DNA of 64,000 bases, from the NCBI GenBank assembly GCA_036652735.1, contig JAVVVI010000006.1, forward strand, positions 5,321 to 69,320, given 5' to 3'. Positions 42,141 to 51,280 of the stretch are shown here, one piece after another; positions within the stretch are counted from its first letter, which is position 1; each line of letters begins with the position of its first letter. Source of the DNA: JAGOGN01 sp036652735 (GTDB lineage Bacteria; Bacillota; Clostridia; Lachnospirales; Lachnospiraceae). The notes below the pieces were generated by a model, which saw only the letters and a list, made by a program, of their open reading frames with translations, was not told where the DNA came from and searched no databases. Made by a program: the position numbers and the translations under genes.

Positions 42141-42929
42141 TTATAATATAATCTTCTTTGGGCATTTTTCAGCACAAATACCACATCCGGTACATTTTGT
42201 CTGATCAATATAAGCAATATTATCAATTACTGTGATTGCACCAGCTTCACAATTTTTCTCACAGATTTTACATCCAATACAACCTACGGAACAAGCTTTC
42301 ATAACGTCCTTGCCTTTGTCTTTGGAAGAACATTTTACGATATGTGTTGCTTCATAAGGTACCAGTTCAATCAAGTGTTTTGGACAGGCGGAAATACATT
42401 TTCCACAAGCCTTACAAGCTTCTTTGTCTACCACTGCAATTCCATCTATAATATGAATTGCATCGAAGGGACAAGCTTCCACACAAGTGCCATACCCAAG
42501 ACAACCATAGTTACATGTTTTTGGTCCGCCATTTGGAACAAAGGCAAGCATGGAACAATCTTCAATACCATAGTAATTATAATCTTTTCCTGCTTTATCA
42601 CAGGTTCCGGCACATTTGACAAATGCAACCTGTTTGCTGCCTTCTTCTACCTGAATGCCCATAATGGCACCTACCTGTTCACCAACCGGTGCGCCACCTA
42701 CTGGACAAGCATTTACCGGTGCTTCCCCTTTTACAATGGCAGCTGCAAGTCCGGAACATCCGGCATATCCACATCCACCACAATTGTTTCCCGGAAGAAC
42801 TCCTGCAATTGCTTCTTCTCTTGGATCTATTTCTACTTTGAATTTTTCACCGGCAATTCCTAAAAAGAGGCCAATGAAGATTCCTACTCCGCCTATCATT
42901 ACAGCGGCTATGATAATTCCTGTTAACAT
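42141..42929 (-). CDS. rnfB: Rnf complex subunit B (ferredoxin-rich)
   Basis: Takes electrons from reduced ferredoxin into the Rnf complex. 262 residues. N-terminal TM helix (1-25), then a Fe-S domain (NNCGGCGYAGCSG and NACPVGG), followed by several [4Fe-4S] ferredoxin repeats (CVEACP, CKACGKCISACP, CIGCKICEKNC, CTGCGICAEKCP). It is the long form seen in clostridial Rnf with several more clusters than the E. coli protein. Last gene of the operon. Confidence 0.95.
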   Translation of the reverse strand: MLTGIIIAAVMIGGVGIFIGLFLGIAGEKFKVEIDPREEAIAGVLPGNNCGGCGYAGCSGLAAAIVKGEAPVNACPVGGAPVGEQVGAIMGIQVEEGSKQVAFVKCAGTCDKAGKDYNYYGIEDCSMLAFVPNGGPKTCNYGCLGYGTCVEACPFDAIHIIDGIAVVDKEACKACGKCISACPKHLIELVPYEATHIVKCSSKDKGKDVMKACSVGCIGCKICEKNCEAGAITVIDNIAYIDQTKCTGCGICAEKCPKKIIL

Positions 42930-42941
42930 ATGCGCGCCCCC

Positions 42942-43517
42942 CTAAATAATTCCTGAAAAACCAAAGAAGGCGATTGCCATAAGTCCTGCTGTTACAAGTA
43001 CAATTGCAGATCCTCTAAAAGCGGCTGGTACATCATTGTATTCAATTTTTTCACGAATGCCTGCCATAATTACAATTGCAATTGTAAAGCCCACAGCAGT
43101 GAATAAACCGTTTACAGTACCTTCTAAGATGTTATATGTGTTCTGAACGTTCTTTAAAGATATACCTAAAACTGCACAGTTTGTAGTAATTAAAGGCAAA
43201 TATACTCCCAATGAATTGTAAAGAGGTGGCATTGCCTTATGAAGGAACATTTCAACAAACTGAACCAATGCAGCAATTACCAGAATAAATACAATTGTAT
43301 TTAAGTAAGTGATATTTGCCGGTTTTAAAATAAATTGATAGATACATCCTGTTGCAAGTGAAGAAAGTGTTAATACAAATATTACGGCAGCACCCATGCC
43401 GGCCGCAGTTTCTACTTTTTTAGAAACACCTAGGAAAGGACACAAACCTAGAAATTGACTTAACACAACGTTATTTACTAAAGCAGCACCAATTGTGATG
43501 ACTAAAAGTGTTTTCAT
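42942..43517 (-). CDS. rnfA: Rnf complex subunit A
   Basis: Integral membrane subunit, 191 residues with six TM helices. FLGLCPFLGVSKKVETAAGMGAAVIFV and LITTNCAVLGISLKNVQ are typical and each carries one of the cysteines that hold the in-membrane Fe-S site with RnfE. Between rnfE and rnfB. Confidence 0.95.
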   Translation of the reverse strand: MKTLLVITIGAALVNNVVLSQFLGLCPFLGVSKKVETAAGMGAAVIFVLTLSSLATGCIYQFILKPANITYLNTIVFILVIAALVQFVEMFLHKAMPPLYNSLGVYLPLITTNCAVLGISLKNVQNTYNILEGTVNGLFTAVGFTIAIVIMAGIREKIEYNDVPAAFRGSAIVLVTAGLMAIAFFGFSGII

Positions 43518-43530
43518 TTGCTCCTACCTC

Positions 43531-44295
43531 CTATTCTTTTTCCCGATTTACAGGATCATTTTTTTCAGTTTCTATAATGGTATTTGTTAAACCTTTACTT
43601 CCACAGCTTCCATTTGTACAAGATGCACAATCTCCGGACAAGCAGCCTTCCAAAATTGGAGTTGCTGTACCATTTTTAATCTTTTTGTTCTTAACCGCGG
43701 TCTGTATCGCAATTAACGTTGCAAGAACGAAGAATGCTCCCGGTGCAAGTACAAAGATTGTAATTGGTGTGTATCCCGCTTTTCCGGCTGCACTATCTGC
43801 TAATGGAAGAATCTGTGCGCCAAAGATCTGACCGGCACCAATAATTTCACGGACTGCACCAATACAGGTTAACCCTACTGTAAATCCAAGTCCCATTCCT
43901 ACCCCATCAAAAATTGAGGTTAAAGCAGGATTCTTAGATGCATAACTTTCTGCACGACCTAAAATAATACAGTTTACAACAATCAATGGAATATAAATTC
44001 CAAGTGAGGCATAAAGTGCAGGTACAAAACCCTGTACAAGAAATTGCACTACCGTCACAAAAGATGCTACAACCACAATGAATGCCGGCATACGTACACG
44101 GTCCGGAATAACATTACGTAAGAGTGAAATTAATAAGTTTGACATAATGAGCACAACTGTTGTAGAAAGTCCCATACCCACACCATTCATTGCAGAGGTT
44201 GTTACCGCAAGTGTCGGACACATACCAAGCATGAGTACGAAGGTAGGATTTTCTTTGATAATACCGTTGTGTATTCTTTCTACACATTTATTCAT
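43531..44295 (-). CDS. rnfE: Rnf complex subunit E with Cys-rich C-terminal tail
   Basis: Integral membrane subunit, 254 residues. The core (1-205) has six TM helices and the two in-membrane cysteines (MLGMCPTLAVTTSAMNGVG and IVVNCIILGRAES). After the last TM comes an extra tail of about 50 residues holding CLSGDCASCTNGSC (spacing Cx4Cx2Cx4C) and then charged residues. Bacterial RnfE is usually near 200-235 residues, so the tail is an addition; it might bind metal or a redox partner. Overlaps rnfG by 8 nt. Confidence 0.93.
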   Translation of the reverse strand: MNKCVERIHNGIIKENPTFVLMLGMCPTLAVTTSAMNGVGMGLSTTVVLIMSNLLISLLRNVIPDRVRMPAFIVVVASFVTVVQFLVQGFVPALYASLGIYIPLIVVNCIILGRAESYASKNPALTSIFDGVGMGLGFTVGLTCIGAVREIIGAGQIFGAQILPLADSAAGKAGYTPITIFVLAPGAFFVLATLIAIQTAVKNKKIKNGTATPILEGCLSGDCASCTNGSCGSKGLTNTIIETEKNDPVNREKE

Positions 44296-44905
44296 TTATG
44301 CTCCCTCCTTCTACAATAGAATTAAAATAAACAATTGCTGCATTCACACCATAGGTAACGGCTTTTGAAGTAATGGTAGCACCACTAATTGCTTCAATTT
44401 CATTATCCGATGCTGCAGCACTTTTTGTAACGGAAAATTCTGTGGTATTTACATTATCAAATTGAGACTTAAATTTTTCTTCTGCGGCTTTCATTCCAAG
44501 TCCGGCTGTTTCGCTAATTGCCAAGATCTTGTAACCATTAATGGTTCCATCTAGGGCAATTCCTACTGAAAATGAAATATCTCCACCATATCCGGCGCTG
44601 GAAGTTACAGATACAACATATCCTAACACTTCTCCTGCTGCATCCTGTGCAACCACAACGCTGTCAATCTTATCCTCTTTTAAATTATTTTTTGCTAACA
44701 GTTTTTGAGCTTCTTTTGCATCAAATTCTTTATAATTTTCAAAGGAATCTGCCTTTGTAAATACTGCTTCATAAGCGGCCTGCTGAGTTGCTTTTTCAGA
44801 TGCCTTAATTGGATCTTTGGTAATCTGGTACACAAGTCCCAGACAAATTCCGGAAATCAATGTAATAATGGTAATGGTTATGGTATCCTTTATAATCTTA
44901 TTCAT
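44288..44905 (-). CDS. rnfG: Rnf complex subunit G (FMN-binding)
   Basis: 205 residues. One N-terminal TM, then an extracytoplasmic FMN-binding domain whose FMN is attached to a Thr in the SGATxTS motif (EAISGATITSKAV). It overlaps rnfD by 4 nt (ATGA) and rnfE by 8 nt. Confidence 0.94.
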   Translation of the reverse strand: MNKIIKDTITITIITLISGICLGLVYQITKDPIKASEKATQQAAYEAVFTKADSFENYKEFDAKEAQKLLAKNNLKEDKIDSVVVAQDAAGEVLGYVVSVTSSAGYGGDISFSVGIALDGTINGYKILAISETAGLGMKAAEEKFKSQFDNVNTTEFSVTKSAAASDNEIEAISGATITSKAVTYGVNAAIVYFNSIVEGGSINE

Positions 44906-45831
44906 CTTTTTCCTCCTTTGCCAAATGCTCTTGGAAGAGTAAATTTTTCAATTAGTGGTACAAGAAGGTTACCAATAATAATAGCATAAGATACTCCTTC
45001 AGCGGAACTTCCGAAAATACGGAAAATTCCGGTTAAAATACCCAGGATCACACCATATACAATGCGCCCCATGGGGGTAACCGGTGCGGTTACATAATCC
45101 GTTGCCATAAAGAAGGCACCAAGCATTAATCCACCACCACATAACTGTGCAACTACAAAGCTCCAGTCAAATCCATGTCCTGCAAAGAGAACAATGAAAA
45201 TTGCAAATGTCACTATGTAGGTTCCTGCAATGCTTAAATCAATTACTCCCATTAAAATTAAGAATATTGCACCAATTAAAATTGCAATAACACTGGTTTC
45301 ACCAATGGTTCCGGCAGTCTGACCTAACAGCATCTTCATGGTATCGACCGTACCACCATCTTTTAAGATTGCAAGTGGGGTTGCACCGGTTGCACCATCG
45401 TAACGAAAGGTTGTCATTGCTCCGGTAAAGGAAATAAGCAGAAAACATCTTGCCGCTAATGCCGGGTTCATAAAGTTCTGGCCCAATCCACCAAATAACA
45501 TTTTTACAACTACAACTGCAAATACTCCACCAATGACTGCCATCCACCAAGGTAATGTACTTGGAAGATTCAAAGCCAGTAACAGTCCGGTTACTACACT
45601 GCTTAAATCAGATATTGACTGTTCTCTGTGTGTTATCTTATTAAACAAAAATTCAGATGCAAGACAACTTGCAATGGTAACTAAGATTAATAGTAAGGCA
45701 CTTAATCCAAAGTTATAGATACCAAATAAACTGGCCGGAAGTAATGCAATAATTACATACAGCATGATACGGCTTGTGGTATCTTTCGCACGTATATGTG
45801 GTGATGATGTTACATTTAATAAATCACTCAC
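44902..45831 (-). CDS. rnfD: Rnf complex subunit D
   Basis: Membrane subunit, 309 residues with about nine TM segments. Contains covalent FMN at a Thr (RYDGATGATPLAIL region). Conserved NPALAARCFLL and MATDYVTAPVTPMGR. Coupling of electron and ion flow is thought to occur here. Follows rnfC by 24 nt. Confidence 0.95.
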   Translation of the reverse strand: MSDLLNVTSSPHIRAKDTTSRIMLYVIIALLPASLFGIYNFGLSALLLILVTIASCLASEFLFNKITHREQSISDLSSVVTGLLLALNLPSTLPWWMAVIGGVFAVVVVKMLFGGLGQNFMNPALAARCFLLISFTGAMTTFRYDGATGATPLAILKDGGTVDTMKMLLGQTAGTIGETSVIAILIGAIFLILMGVIDLSIAGTYIVTFAIFIVLFAGHGFDWSFVVAQLCGGGLMLGAFFMATDYVTAPVTPMGRIVYGVILGILTGIFRIFGSSAEGVSYAIIIGNLLVPLIEKFTLPRAFGKGGKR

Positions 45832-45855
45832 AATAATCCACCTCTCTCTAACGTA

Positions 45856-47178
45856 TTATTTTTTTTTCTGCCTATTTGCAAGAATTGTTTTTCTCATGGC
45901 TTTGATGGACTGGGCTACCGGTCTCTTTGCCGGGCAGACGTAACTGCAACTTCCACATTCTACACATTCCATACCATTTAATTTTTCAAACTCTTCCATT
46001 CGTCCATGATTTGCCATTAGGCCTAATTTTGCAGGAACAATTCTGGATGGACATACTTCCACACATCTTCCACAGTTAATACAAGGAGTTGGTGCAAACT
46101 TTGCAACATCATCCTCTGTCATTGCCAATAACGCAGACGTCGTCTTAATTACCGGAACATCTGTATTAAAGAGTGCAAATCCCATCATTGGTCCTCCGGA
46201 AATTACTTTTGCAGGCTGTGACAAATATCCACCGGCTGCTTCCACAAGTTCGGCAAAACTGGTTCCAATCTGTACCCTGAAATTTCTTGGATTGGCAATT
46301 GCATCACCGGTTATGGTAACAACACGCTGCATCAATGGTTTTCCAAGCTTAACAGCATTATAAATATTCACAATGGTGTCTGTATTGTCAACAATACAGC
46401 CCACATCAGCCGGAAGCATGGAAGAATTCAGCGTTCTCTTTGTAACTGCATAAATCAACTGACGTTCAGAACCTTGCGGATATTTTGTTTGTAATGAAAC
46501 CACCTTGATCTTGGATTCATTTTTAACTAAATTTGCAAGTTTCTCAATACAGTCCGGTTTGTTATCTTCAATTGCAATGATTCCCTGTGCGTTGTCAAAA
46601 AGACTTAAGATAATCTTCAGACCACCAACTAATTTTTCAGTGTCTTCAAGCATAACTCTGTAGTCGGACGTTAAATAAGGTTCACACTCGGAACAATTTG
46701 CAATGATATAATCAATTTTCTCCGGTTCCTTTGGTGATAACTTCACATGTGTTGGGAAACCGGCACCACCCATTCCTACAATTCCCGCTTCTTTAATTTT
46801 GTTAATCACATCTTCTTTTGAAAGTACCGTAACATCGTCAACCTCTGTATACTCTGCTTCTTTGTACTCATGATCATTCTCCACCACAATGGAGAGAATC
46901 ATATCGCCAACAGGAACTCTTCTTGGCTCAATCACTTTTACGGTTCCTGAAACTGTTGCATAAATTGGTGCTGAAACAAATCCACCTGCTTCCGCAATCT
47001 TTTGCCCGGTAACAACATAGTCACCTACCGCCACAATTGGTTTTGCTGGAGCGCCAATGTGCTGGGACAATGGATAAACAAGATCACCCTTTGGTTTTGC
47101 TACTAGAATTGGCTTATCTTTAGATAAATCCTTCCCATCGTAAGGATGAACTCCACCTTTGAATGTAAACACACCCAT
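45856..47178 (-). CDS. rnfC: Rnf complex subunit C (NADH-binding)
   Basis: 440 residues. N-terminal barrel-sandwich domain (FKGGVHPYDGKDLSKD, SAPIYATVSGTVKVI), then FMN/NADH-binding domain (GMGGAGFPTHVKLSP, SECEPYLTSDYR), and two [4Fe-4S] sites (CINCGRCVEVCPS and CVECGSCSYVCPAKRP). Reduces NAD+ with electrons from ferredoxin, coupled to Na+ or H+ export. First gene of rnfCDGEAB. Confidence 0.96.
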   Translation of the reverse strand: MGVFTFKGGVHPYDGKDLSKDKPILVAKPKGDLVYPLSQHIGAPAKPIVAVGDYVVTGQKIAEAGGFVSAPIYATVSGTVKVIEPRRVPVGDMILSIVVENDHEYKEAEYTEVDDVTVLSKEDVINKIKEAGIVGMGGAGFPTHVKLSPKEPEKIDYIIANCSECEPYLTSDYRVMLEDTEKLVGGLKIILSLFDNAQGIIAIEDNKPDCIEKLANLVKNESKIKVVSLQTKYPQGSERQLIYAVTKRTLNSSMLPADVGCIVDNTDTIVNIYNAVKLGKPLMQRVVTITGDAIANPRNFRVQIGTSFAELVEAAGGYLSQPAKVISGGPMMGFALFNTDVPVIKTTSALLAMTEDDVAKFAPTPCINCGRCVEVCPSRIVPAKLGLMANHGRMEEFEKLNGMECVECGSCSYVCPAKRPVAQSIKAMRKTILANRQKKK

Positions 47179-47204
47179 ATCTTAACCTTCTTTCTTAGTT
47201 ATTA

Positions 47205-47237
47205 TGTCGAAAACGACAAAATGCTCTTTTAATTATA
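47205..47237 (-). promoter_or_regulatory. rnf promoter region with a small dyad
   Basis: Minus strand carries an extended -10 TGATATAAT (TATAAT at 47232-47237) with no convincing -35. Downstream in the leader, TGTCG-AAAA-CGACA (47205-47218) is a perfect short dyad, 27 nt before the start codon: a 5' hairpin or operator. Confidence 0.5.
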
Positions 47238-47254
47238 TCATAGATAAAATTTTA

Positions 47255-47263
47255 TGGTATAAT
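47255..47263 (+). promoter_or_regulatory. Extended -10 of the exonuclease gene
   Basis: TGGTATAAT (TATAAT at 47258-47263), no clear -35. It lies within about 30 bp of the divergent rnf -10 box, so the two promoters may compete. Confidence 0.5.
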
Positions 47264-47331
47264 ATTTTATATGATTTTGGTTTTTTTTTCGTACATTAGC
47301 AACAATTCATGGATTAAGGAGGAAAAAATAA

Positions 47332-48426
47332 TTGAAAACAATTCACAAAGAATTTTCTCTAACAAAAATCTCACCAATATTATCCGAATATTTTAATGAA
47401 TCCAGTCTTTTTTTTGATATTGAAACCACCGGATTTTCACCTAAGAATGCACAACTTTATCTTATTGGCTGTATAAAAAGAAAGGGGACTTTGCTTTTAG
47501 TGAATCAATTTTTTGCTGAAAATCTTCTGGATGAGCCTAAGGTCTTGGACGCATTTCTTCAATTGCTCACTCCAGATATGCAGCTGATCTGCTTCCATGG
47601 AATCGGATTTGATCTTCCTTTTTTAAATGAGAAAATCCAACAGTTTCATATGGATTTTTCCCTTTCTACCATGAATTGTTTGGATCTTTTTAAACAAATG
47701 TATCCTTATAAAAAAATACTCGGTCTTGAAAATAGAACGCAACGAACGTATGAAGATTACTTGCAAACCAACCGCCTTGATTCCTTTACCGGAGGGGAAC
47801 TTATTTCTGTATACAAAGAGTATTGCAAACATCCTTCTACTGAGGTTCTGGAATTATTATTGCAGCATAATCTGGATGATTTAACCGGAATGGTAACGCT
47901 TCTTCCGCTTATGGCCTATCCGTGTCTATTTCAGGGAAAGTATGCGATTTCTTCTTTAAAGCTGAATGATTATACTTCTCAGCAGGGTACATCCGCAAAA
48001 GAGGTCTTTTTTTCATTGACACCGAAGTTCTCACTTCCACATAAAATTTCTTATTTAAAGGATGACTTCTATCTTTCCGGTACGGAAAGCACCCTTACCT
48101 TGCGCGCACAGATTCATTGCACCCAGCTTAAGTTTTTTTATAACAACTACAAAGATTACTATTATCTTCCAATGGAAGACCTTGTAATTCATAAAAGTGT
48201 TGGTTCTTATGTATCTAAGGAATTCCGGGAAAAGGCAACTTCCGAAAACTGCTTTATCAGAAAAGACGGTGAATTTCTTGGTCAGCCTCAGCAACTTTTT
48301 TCTCCTTCTTTTTGTTATGAAAGAAAAGACCGAATGCATTATTTTGAACTGAATACCGCTTTTCTAAAAGACTCTGCTCTTCAAAAAAAATACTGTGATC
48401 TCATACTCTCTTATCTTTTACGCTAG
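47332..48426 (+). CDS. YprB-like ribonuclease H-like/DEDD exonuclease domain protein
   Basis: 364 residues from a TTG start with AAGGAGG. Nuclease motifs of the DEDD family: FFDIETTGF (Exo I, Asp-Glu), FHGIGFDLPFLN (Exo II, Asp) and HNLDDLTGM (Exo III, His-x-x-Asp-Asp). The region 220-364 is less conserved. Related to YprB of B. subtilis, but the substrate is not known. Divergent from the rnf operon and convergent with cheR. Confidence 0.82.
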   Translation: MKTIHKEFSLTKISPILSEYFNESSLFFDIETTGFSPKNAQLYLIGCIKRKGTLLLVNQFFAENLLDEPKVLDAFLQLLTPDMQLICFHGIGFDLPFLNEKIQQFHMDFSLSTMNCLDLFKQMYPYKKILGLENRTQRTYEDYLQTNRLDSFTGGELISVYKEYCKHPSTEVLELLLQHNLDDLTGMVTLLPLMAYPCLFQGKYAISSLKLNDYTSQQGTSAKEVFFSLTPKFSLPHKISYLKDDFYLSGTESTLTLRAQIHCTQLKFFYNNYKDYYYLPMEDLVIHKSVGSYVSKEFREKATSENCFIRKDGEFLGQPQQLFSPSFCYERKDRMHYFELNTAFLKDSALQKKYCDLILSYLLR

Positions 48427-48442
48427 CTTATATTTATTATAT

Positions 48443-48481
48443 AAAAAAGCTGTATCACCGGCATTACACCGATCATACAGC
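48443..48481 (-). terminator. Terminator after cheR
   Basis: GCTGTAT...ATACAGC hairpin (48449-48481) followed on the minus strand by TTTTTT (48443-48448). It serves the cheR transcript; the plus-strand gene ends just before it and may use the stem too, but has no U-run. Confidence 0.75.
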
Positions 48482-48495
48482 AATCTATCGTTTGG

Positions 48496-49275
48496 TTACT
48501 CCATTCGTGAGAAGAAAAATGATTTTCCACGATTGAAATTGAAATCTTTATAATTCATAATTTGTTCGGTACTTCCAATAAACAACACACCATCTTTTGC
48601 TAACGCTTTATTAAATTTACGATAAACGTCGTCTTTTGCCTCTTCTGTAAAATAAATCAATACATTTCGGCATACAATCAAATGATAGCCCGTTGGATAG
48701 GCATCCTTTAAAAGATTGTGTTCTTTAAATTCTACCCTGGATTTGATCTCGTTTGAAATCTGATAGGAGCTTCCAATTTTAGTAAAATATTTTTTCTTAT
48801 ATTCCTCTGGAACAGATGCAATACTTTTCTCATTGTATAAGCCCATTCTTGCTTTATCTAATACCTGCTTATCTAAATCTGTTGCAAGAATCTTAATCTG
48901 ATTCAATGGTACATGTGCTGAAAGAGCCATTACCAACGAATAGGGTTCATCACCGGTAGAGCAGGCTGCGCTCCAGATTTTCAAGCTTTTTCCAAACCGT
49001 TTAATCAATGCAGGAAACACTTCTTTGTTTAAAATTACCCATTGCTCCGGGTTACGATAAAATTCAGACACATTGATGGTAAGGAAATTAACAAACTGTT
49101 CAAACTTTTCCTTATCTTTTTTAATTAAAACCAAATAATCATCATATTTATCAATGTGATTTTTTGTAATTAAAGCCTCGATTCTTCTTTTCATCTGCTT
49201 TTCTTTATAAGCATTTAAGTCTATCTTTGTTAAAAAGAATACATCTTTTTTAAATTTCTCATAATCATGGAACAA
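48496..49275 (-). CDS. cheR: CheR-type protein-glutamate O-methyltransferase
   Basis: Methylates glutamates of chemoreceptors. 259 residues from TTG at 49275 with AGAGGTG. N-terminal CheR helical domain (1-75, DYEKFKKDVFFLTKIDLNAYKEKQMKRRIE), SAM-binding domain with LKIWSAACSTGDEPYSLVM, ILATDLDKQVLDKA, and IVCRNVLIYF. No other chemotaxis gene is in the window. It follows the S1 gene by 22 nt and probably belongs to that operon. Confidence 0.92.
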   Translation of the reverse strand: MFHDYEKFKKDVFFLTKIDLNAYKEKQMKRRIEALITKNHIDKYDDYLVLIKKDKEKFEQFVNFLTINVSEFYRNPEQWVILNKEVFPALIKRFGKSLKIWSAACSTGDEPYSLVMALSAHVPLNQIKILATDLDKQVLDKARMGLYNEKSIASVPEEYKKKYFTKIGSSYQISNEIKSRVEFKEHNLLKDAYPTGYHLIVCRNVLIYFTEEAKDDVYRKFNKALAKDGVLFIGSTEQIMNYKDFNFNRGKSFFFSRME

Positions 49276-49297
49276 AGAATCACCTCTTTTTAGTGTT

Positions 49298-50440
49298 TTA
49301 TTCGTTCTCTAATCTTGCTGCAACCTCATCAATGTTAACGTCAGCAATGTCTGCATCCTCTTCATATCTTGGTTCTTCTGTATATTCAGGCTCCGTTAAA
49401 GCTTTAATACTTAAGCTGATCTTTCTCTCTTCTTCATTAAAGTCAACAATCTTAGCTTCTACTTCCTGTCCAACCTTTAAAAAGTCAGATGGTTTCTCAA
49501 CATGTTCTCTTGCAATCTGAGATACGTGTAATAATGCATCTACTCCTGAAGCTAATTCAACAAATGCTCCAAAATCAGTCATTCTTGCAACAACACCGGT
49601 TACAATGGTTCCTACTGCATAACGATTTGCTGCATCTTTCCAAGGATTCTCATCATCAAACTTCTTGCTTAATGCAATCTTTGTATCATTGATGTCCTTA
49701 ATAAATACACGAACTTTTTCTCCAACTTTTAAGACTTTTTTAGGATTTTCTACCCTTCCCCATGACATTTCAGAGATGTGAAGCAATCCATCTGCACCAC
49801 CAAGGTCAATAAAAGCACCAAAATCGGTCACATTCTTAACAACACCCTCAATTACATCGCCAACTTTAATCTTTGCAAATAATTCTTTCTGTAATTCCAT
49901 TTTCTTTGCTGTTAACAACTGTCTTCTGTCACCAATTACTCTTCTTCTCTTAGGATTAAATTCTGTTACCACAAATTCAATTTCCTGACCTGCAAATTTG
50001 CTTAAATCTTTTTCATAAGAATCGGATACAAGACTTGCCGGAATAAAGATTCTTGCTTCGTCTACGATAACGCTTAATCCGCCGGATAATACTTCTGATA
50101 CCTTTGCTGTTAATACTTCATGATTGTTGAACGCTTCTTCAATTCGTTTGTTGCCTTTATCAGCAGCAAGACGCTTGTATGTAAGCGTAACCTGTCCTTC
50201 TCCGTCGTTCACTTTTAATACTTTCGCTTCCATTGTATCACCAACGTTCACAAGAGTGGTGAGATCGACATTTGGCTCATTTGTGTATTCACTGCGTGTA
50301 ATAATTCCGTCTGATTTATAACCAATGTTTAATATAATTTCATCACATTTCACACCAATAACGGTACCTTCGACAACCTCCCCATTTCTTATTGTTTTTA
50401 ATGATCCTTCAAGCATTTGTTCAAAACTCATTTCTGACAT
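49298..50440 (-). CDS. rpsA: 30S ribosomal protein S1-like protein, four S1 domains
   Basis: About 380 residues from ATG at 50440 (GAGGAGG). Four S1 repeats: NGEVVEGTVIGVKCDEIILN, a second near 105, DVIEGVVKNVTDFGAFIDLGG with DGLLHISEMSWGR, and GTIVTGVVARMTDFGAFVEL with DALLHVSQI. Binds mRNA during initiation. It overlaps the ispH end by 20 nt in another frame. In several Clostridia these two are one fused protein; here they are separate. Confidence 0.92.
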   Translation of the reverse strand: MSEMSFEQMLEGSLKTIRNGEVVEGTVIGVKCDEIILNIGYKSDGIITRSEYTNEPNVDLTTLVNVGDTMEAKVLKVNDGEGQVTLTYKRLAADKGNKRIEEAFNNHEVLTAKVSEVLSGGLSVIVDEARIFIPASLVSDSYEKDLSKFAGQEIEFVVTEFNPKRRRVIGDRRQLLTAKKMELQKELFAKIKVGDVIEGVVKNVTDFGAFIDLGGADGLLHISEMSWGRVENPKKVLKVGEKVRVFIKDINDTKIALSKKFDDENPWKDAANRYAVGTIVTGVVARMTDFGAFVELASGVDALLHVSQIAREHVEKPSDFLKVGQEVEAKIVDFNEEERKISLSIKALTEPEYTEEPRYEEDADIADVNIDEVAARLENE

Positions 50441-51275
50441 TTTTTTGAACCTCCTCAATAATTTTATTTGGGGTTGAAGCCCCTGCGGTAATACCTACGA
50501 TGTCAAAGGATTGAAATTCGTTACAATCCAGATCGTTTACTGTTTGTATATAGTAAGTATTTTCACATTCATTTTTACATAGTTCAAATAACTTCTGCGT
50601 ATTGGAACTGTTCTTATCCCCGATTACTATTATGGCATCCGATTGCTCTGCTAATTCAAGTGCTTCCGTCTGTCTTTCATTCGTTGCATTGCAGATGGTA
50701 TTTAAAACAATTATATCATAACCTTTTTTCGTAATTATTTCAACTAATTCTTTAAATTTGTTGTTGTTAAATGTCGTTTGTGATACAATACAAAGTTTTT
50801 CACCGGTAGAAAGGGAAAATTTCTCTGCTTCTTCCGGCGTATCAATCACAAAGGTTTGTGCCGAACTGCTCCACCCACGAATTCCTTTTACCTCCGGATG
50901 ACGGTCATCCCCAATAATTAAAATAGCATATCCCTTTTCACTGTATTCTTCCACATAATGATGAATTTTTTTAACAAAGGGACAGGTTGCATCCACATAA
51001 GCAAGCTGTTTTTTTTCTAAAAGAGTATAGATATTTTTCCCCACACCATGCGAGCGAATTACCACACAGCCATACTCCAGCTGCTGAAGTTCCCCTTCTG
51101 AATGTAGCACGGTAACGCCCTTTTCTTCTAATTCATCAATCACTACATCATTGTGTATAATTGGACCATAGGTATAAATGGGTCCCTTTTCCTTTTTTGT
51201 TAGTTCAAAAACCGTATCTACGGCACGTTTTACTCCAAAACAAAACCCGGCACTTTTGGCTGTCTTAACTTCCAT
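50421..51275 (-). CDS. ispH: 4-Hydroxy-3-methylbut-2-enyl diphosphate reductase
   Basis: Last step of the MEP isoprenoid route, giving IPP and DMAPP. 284 residues. Cluster cysteines: Cys12 in AGFCFGVKRAVD, one in VDATCPFVKKIHHYV and one in VLNTICNATNERQTEAL. HGVGKNIY and GDDRHPEVKGI are typical. Follows cmk by 5 nt. Confidence 0.96.
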   Translation of the reverse strand: MEVKTAKSAGFCFGVKRAVDTVFELTKKEKGPIYTYGPIIHNDVVIDELEEKGVTVLHSEGELQQLEYGCVVIRSHGVGKNIYTLLEKKQLAYVDATCPFVKKIHHYVEEYSEKGYAILIIGDDRHPEVKGIRGWSSSAQTFVIDTPEEAEKFSLSTGEKLCIVSQTTFNNNKFKELVEIITKKGYDIIVLNTICNATNERQTEALELAEQSDAIIVIGDKNSSNTQKLFELCKNECENTYYIQTVNDLDCNEFQSFDIVGITAGASTPNKIIEEVQKNVRNEF

Positions 51276-51280
51276 CTTTG

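Noticed and set aside
42342..42863. 173-codon plus-strand ORF opposite rnfB
   Set aside because: Phe/Cys/Ser-rich shadow of the ferredoxin gene with no ribosome site or domain; the minus-strand frame is clearly rnfB.
47205..47218. TGTCG-AAAA-CGACA dyad as a Rex operator
   Set aside because: The arms and length do not match the Rex consensus TTGTTAA-N4-TTAACAA; kept only as an unspecified dyad.
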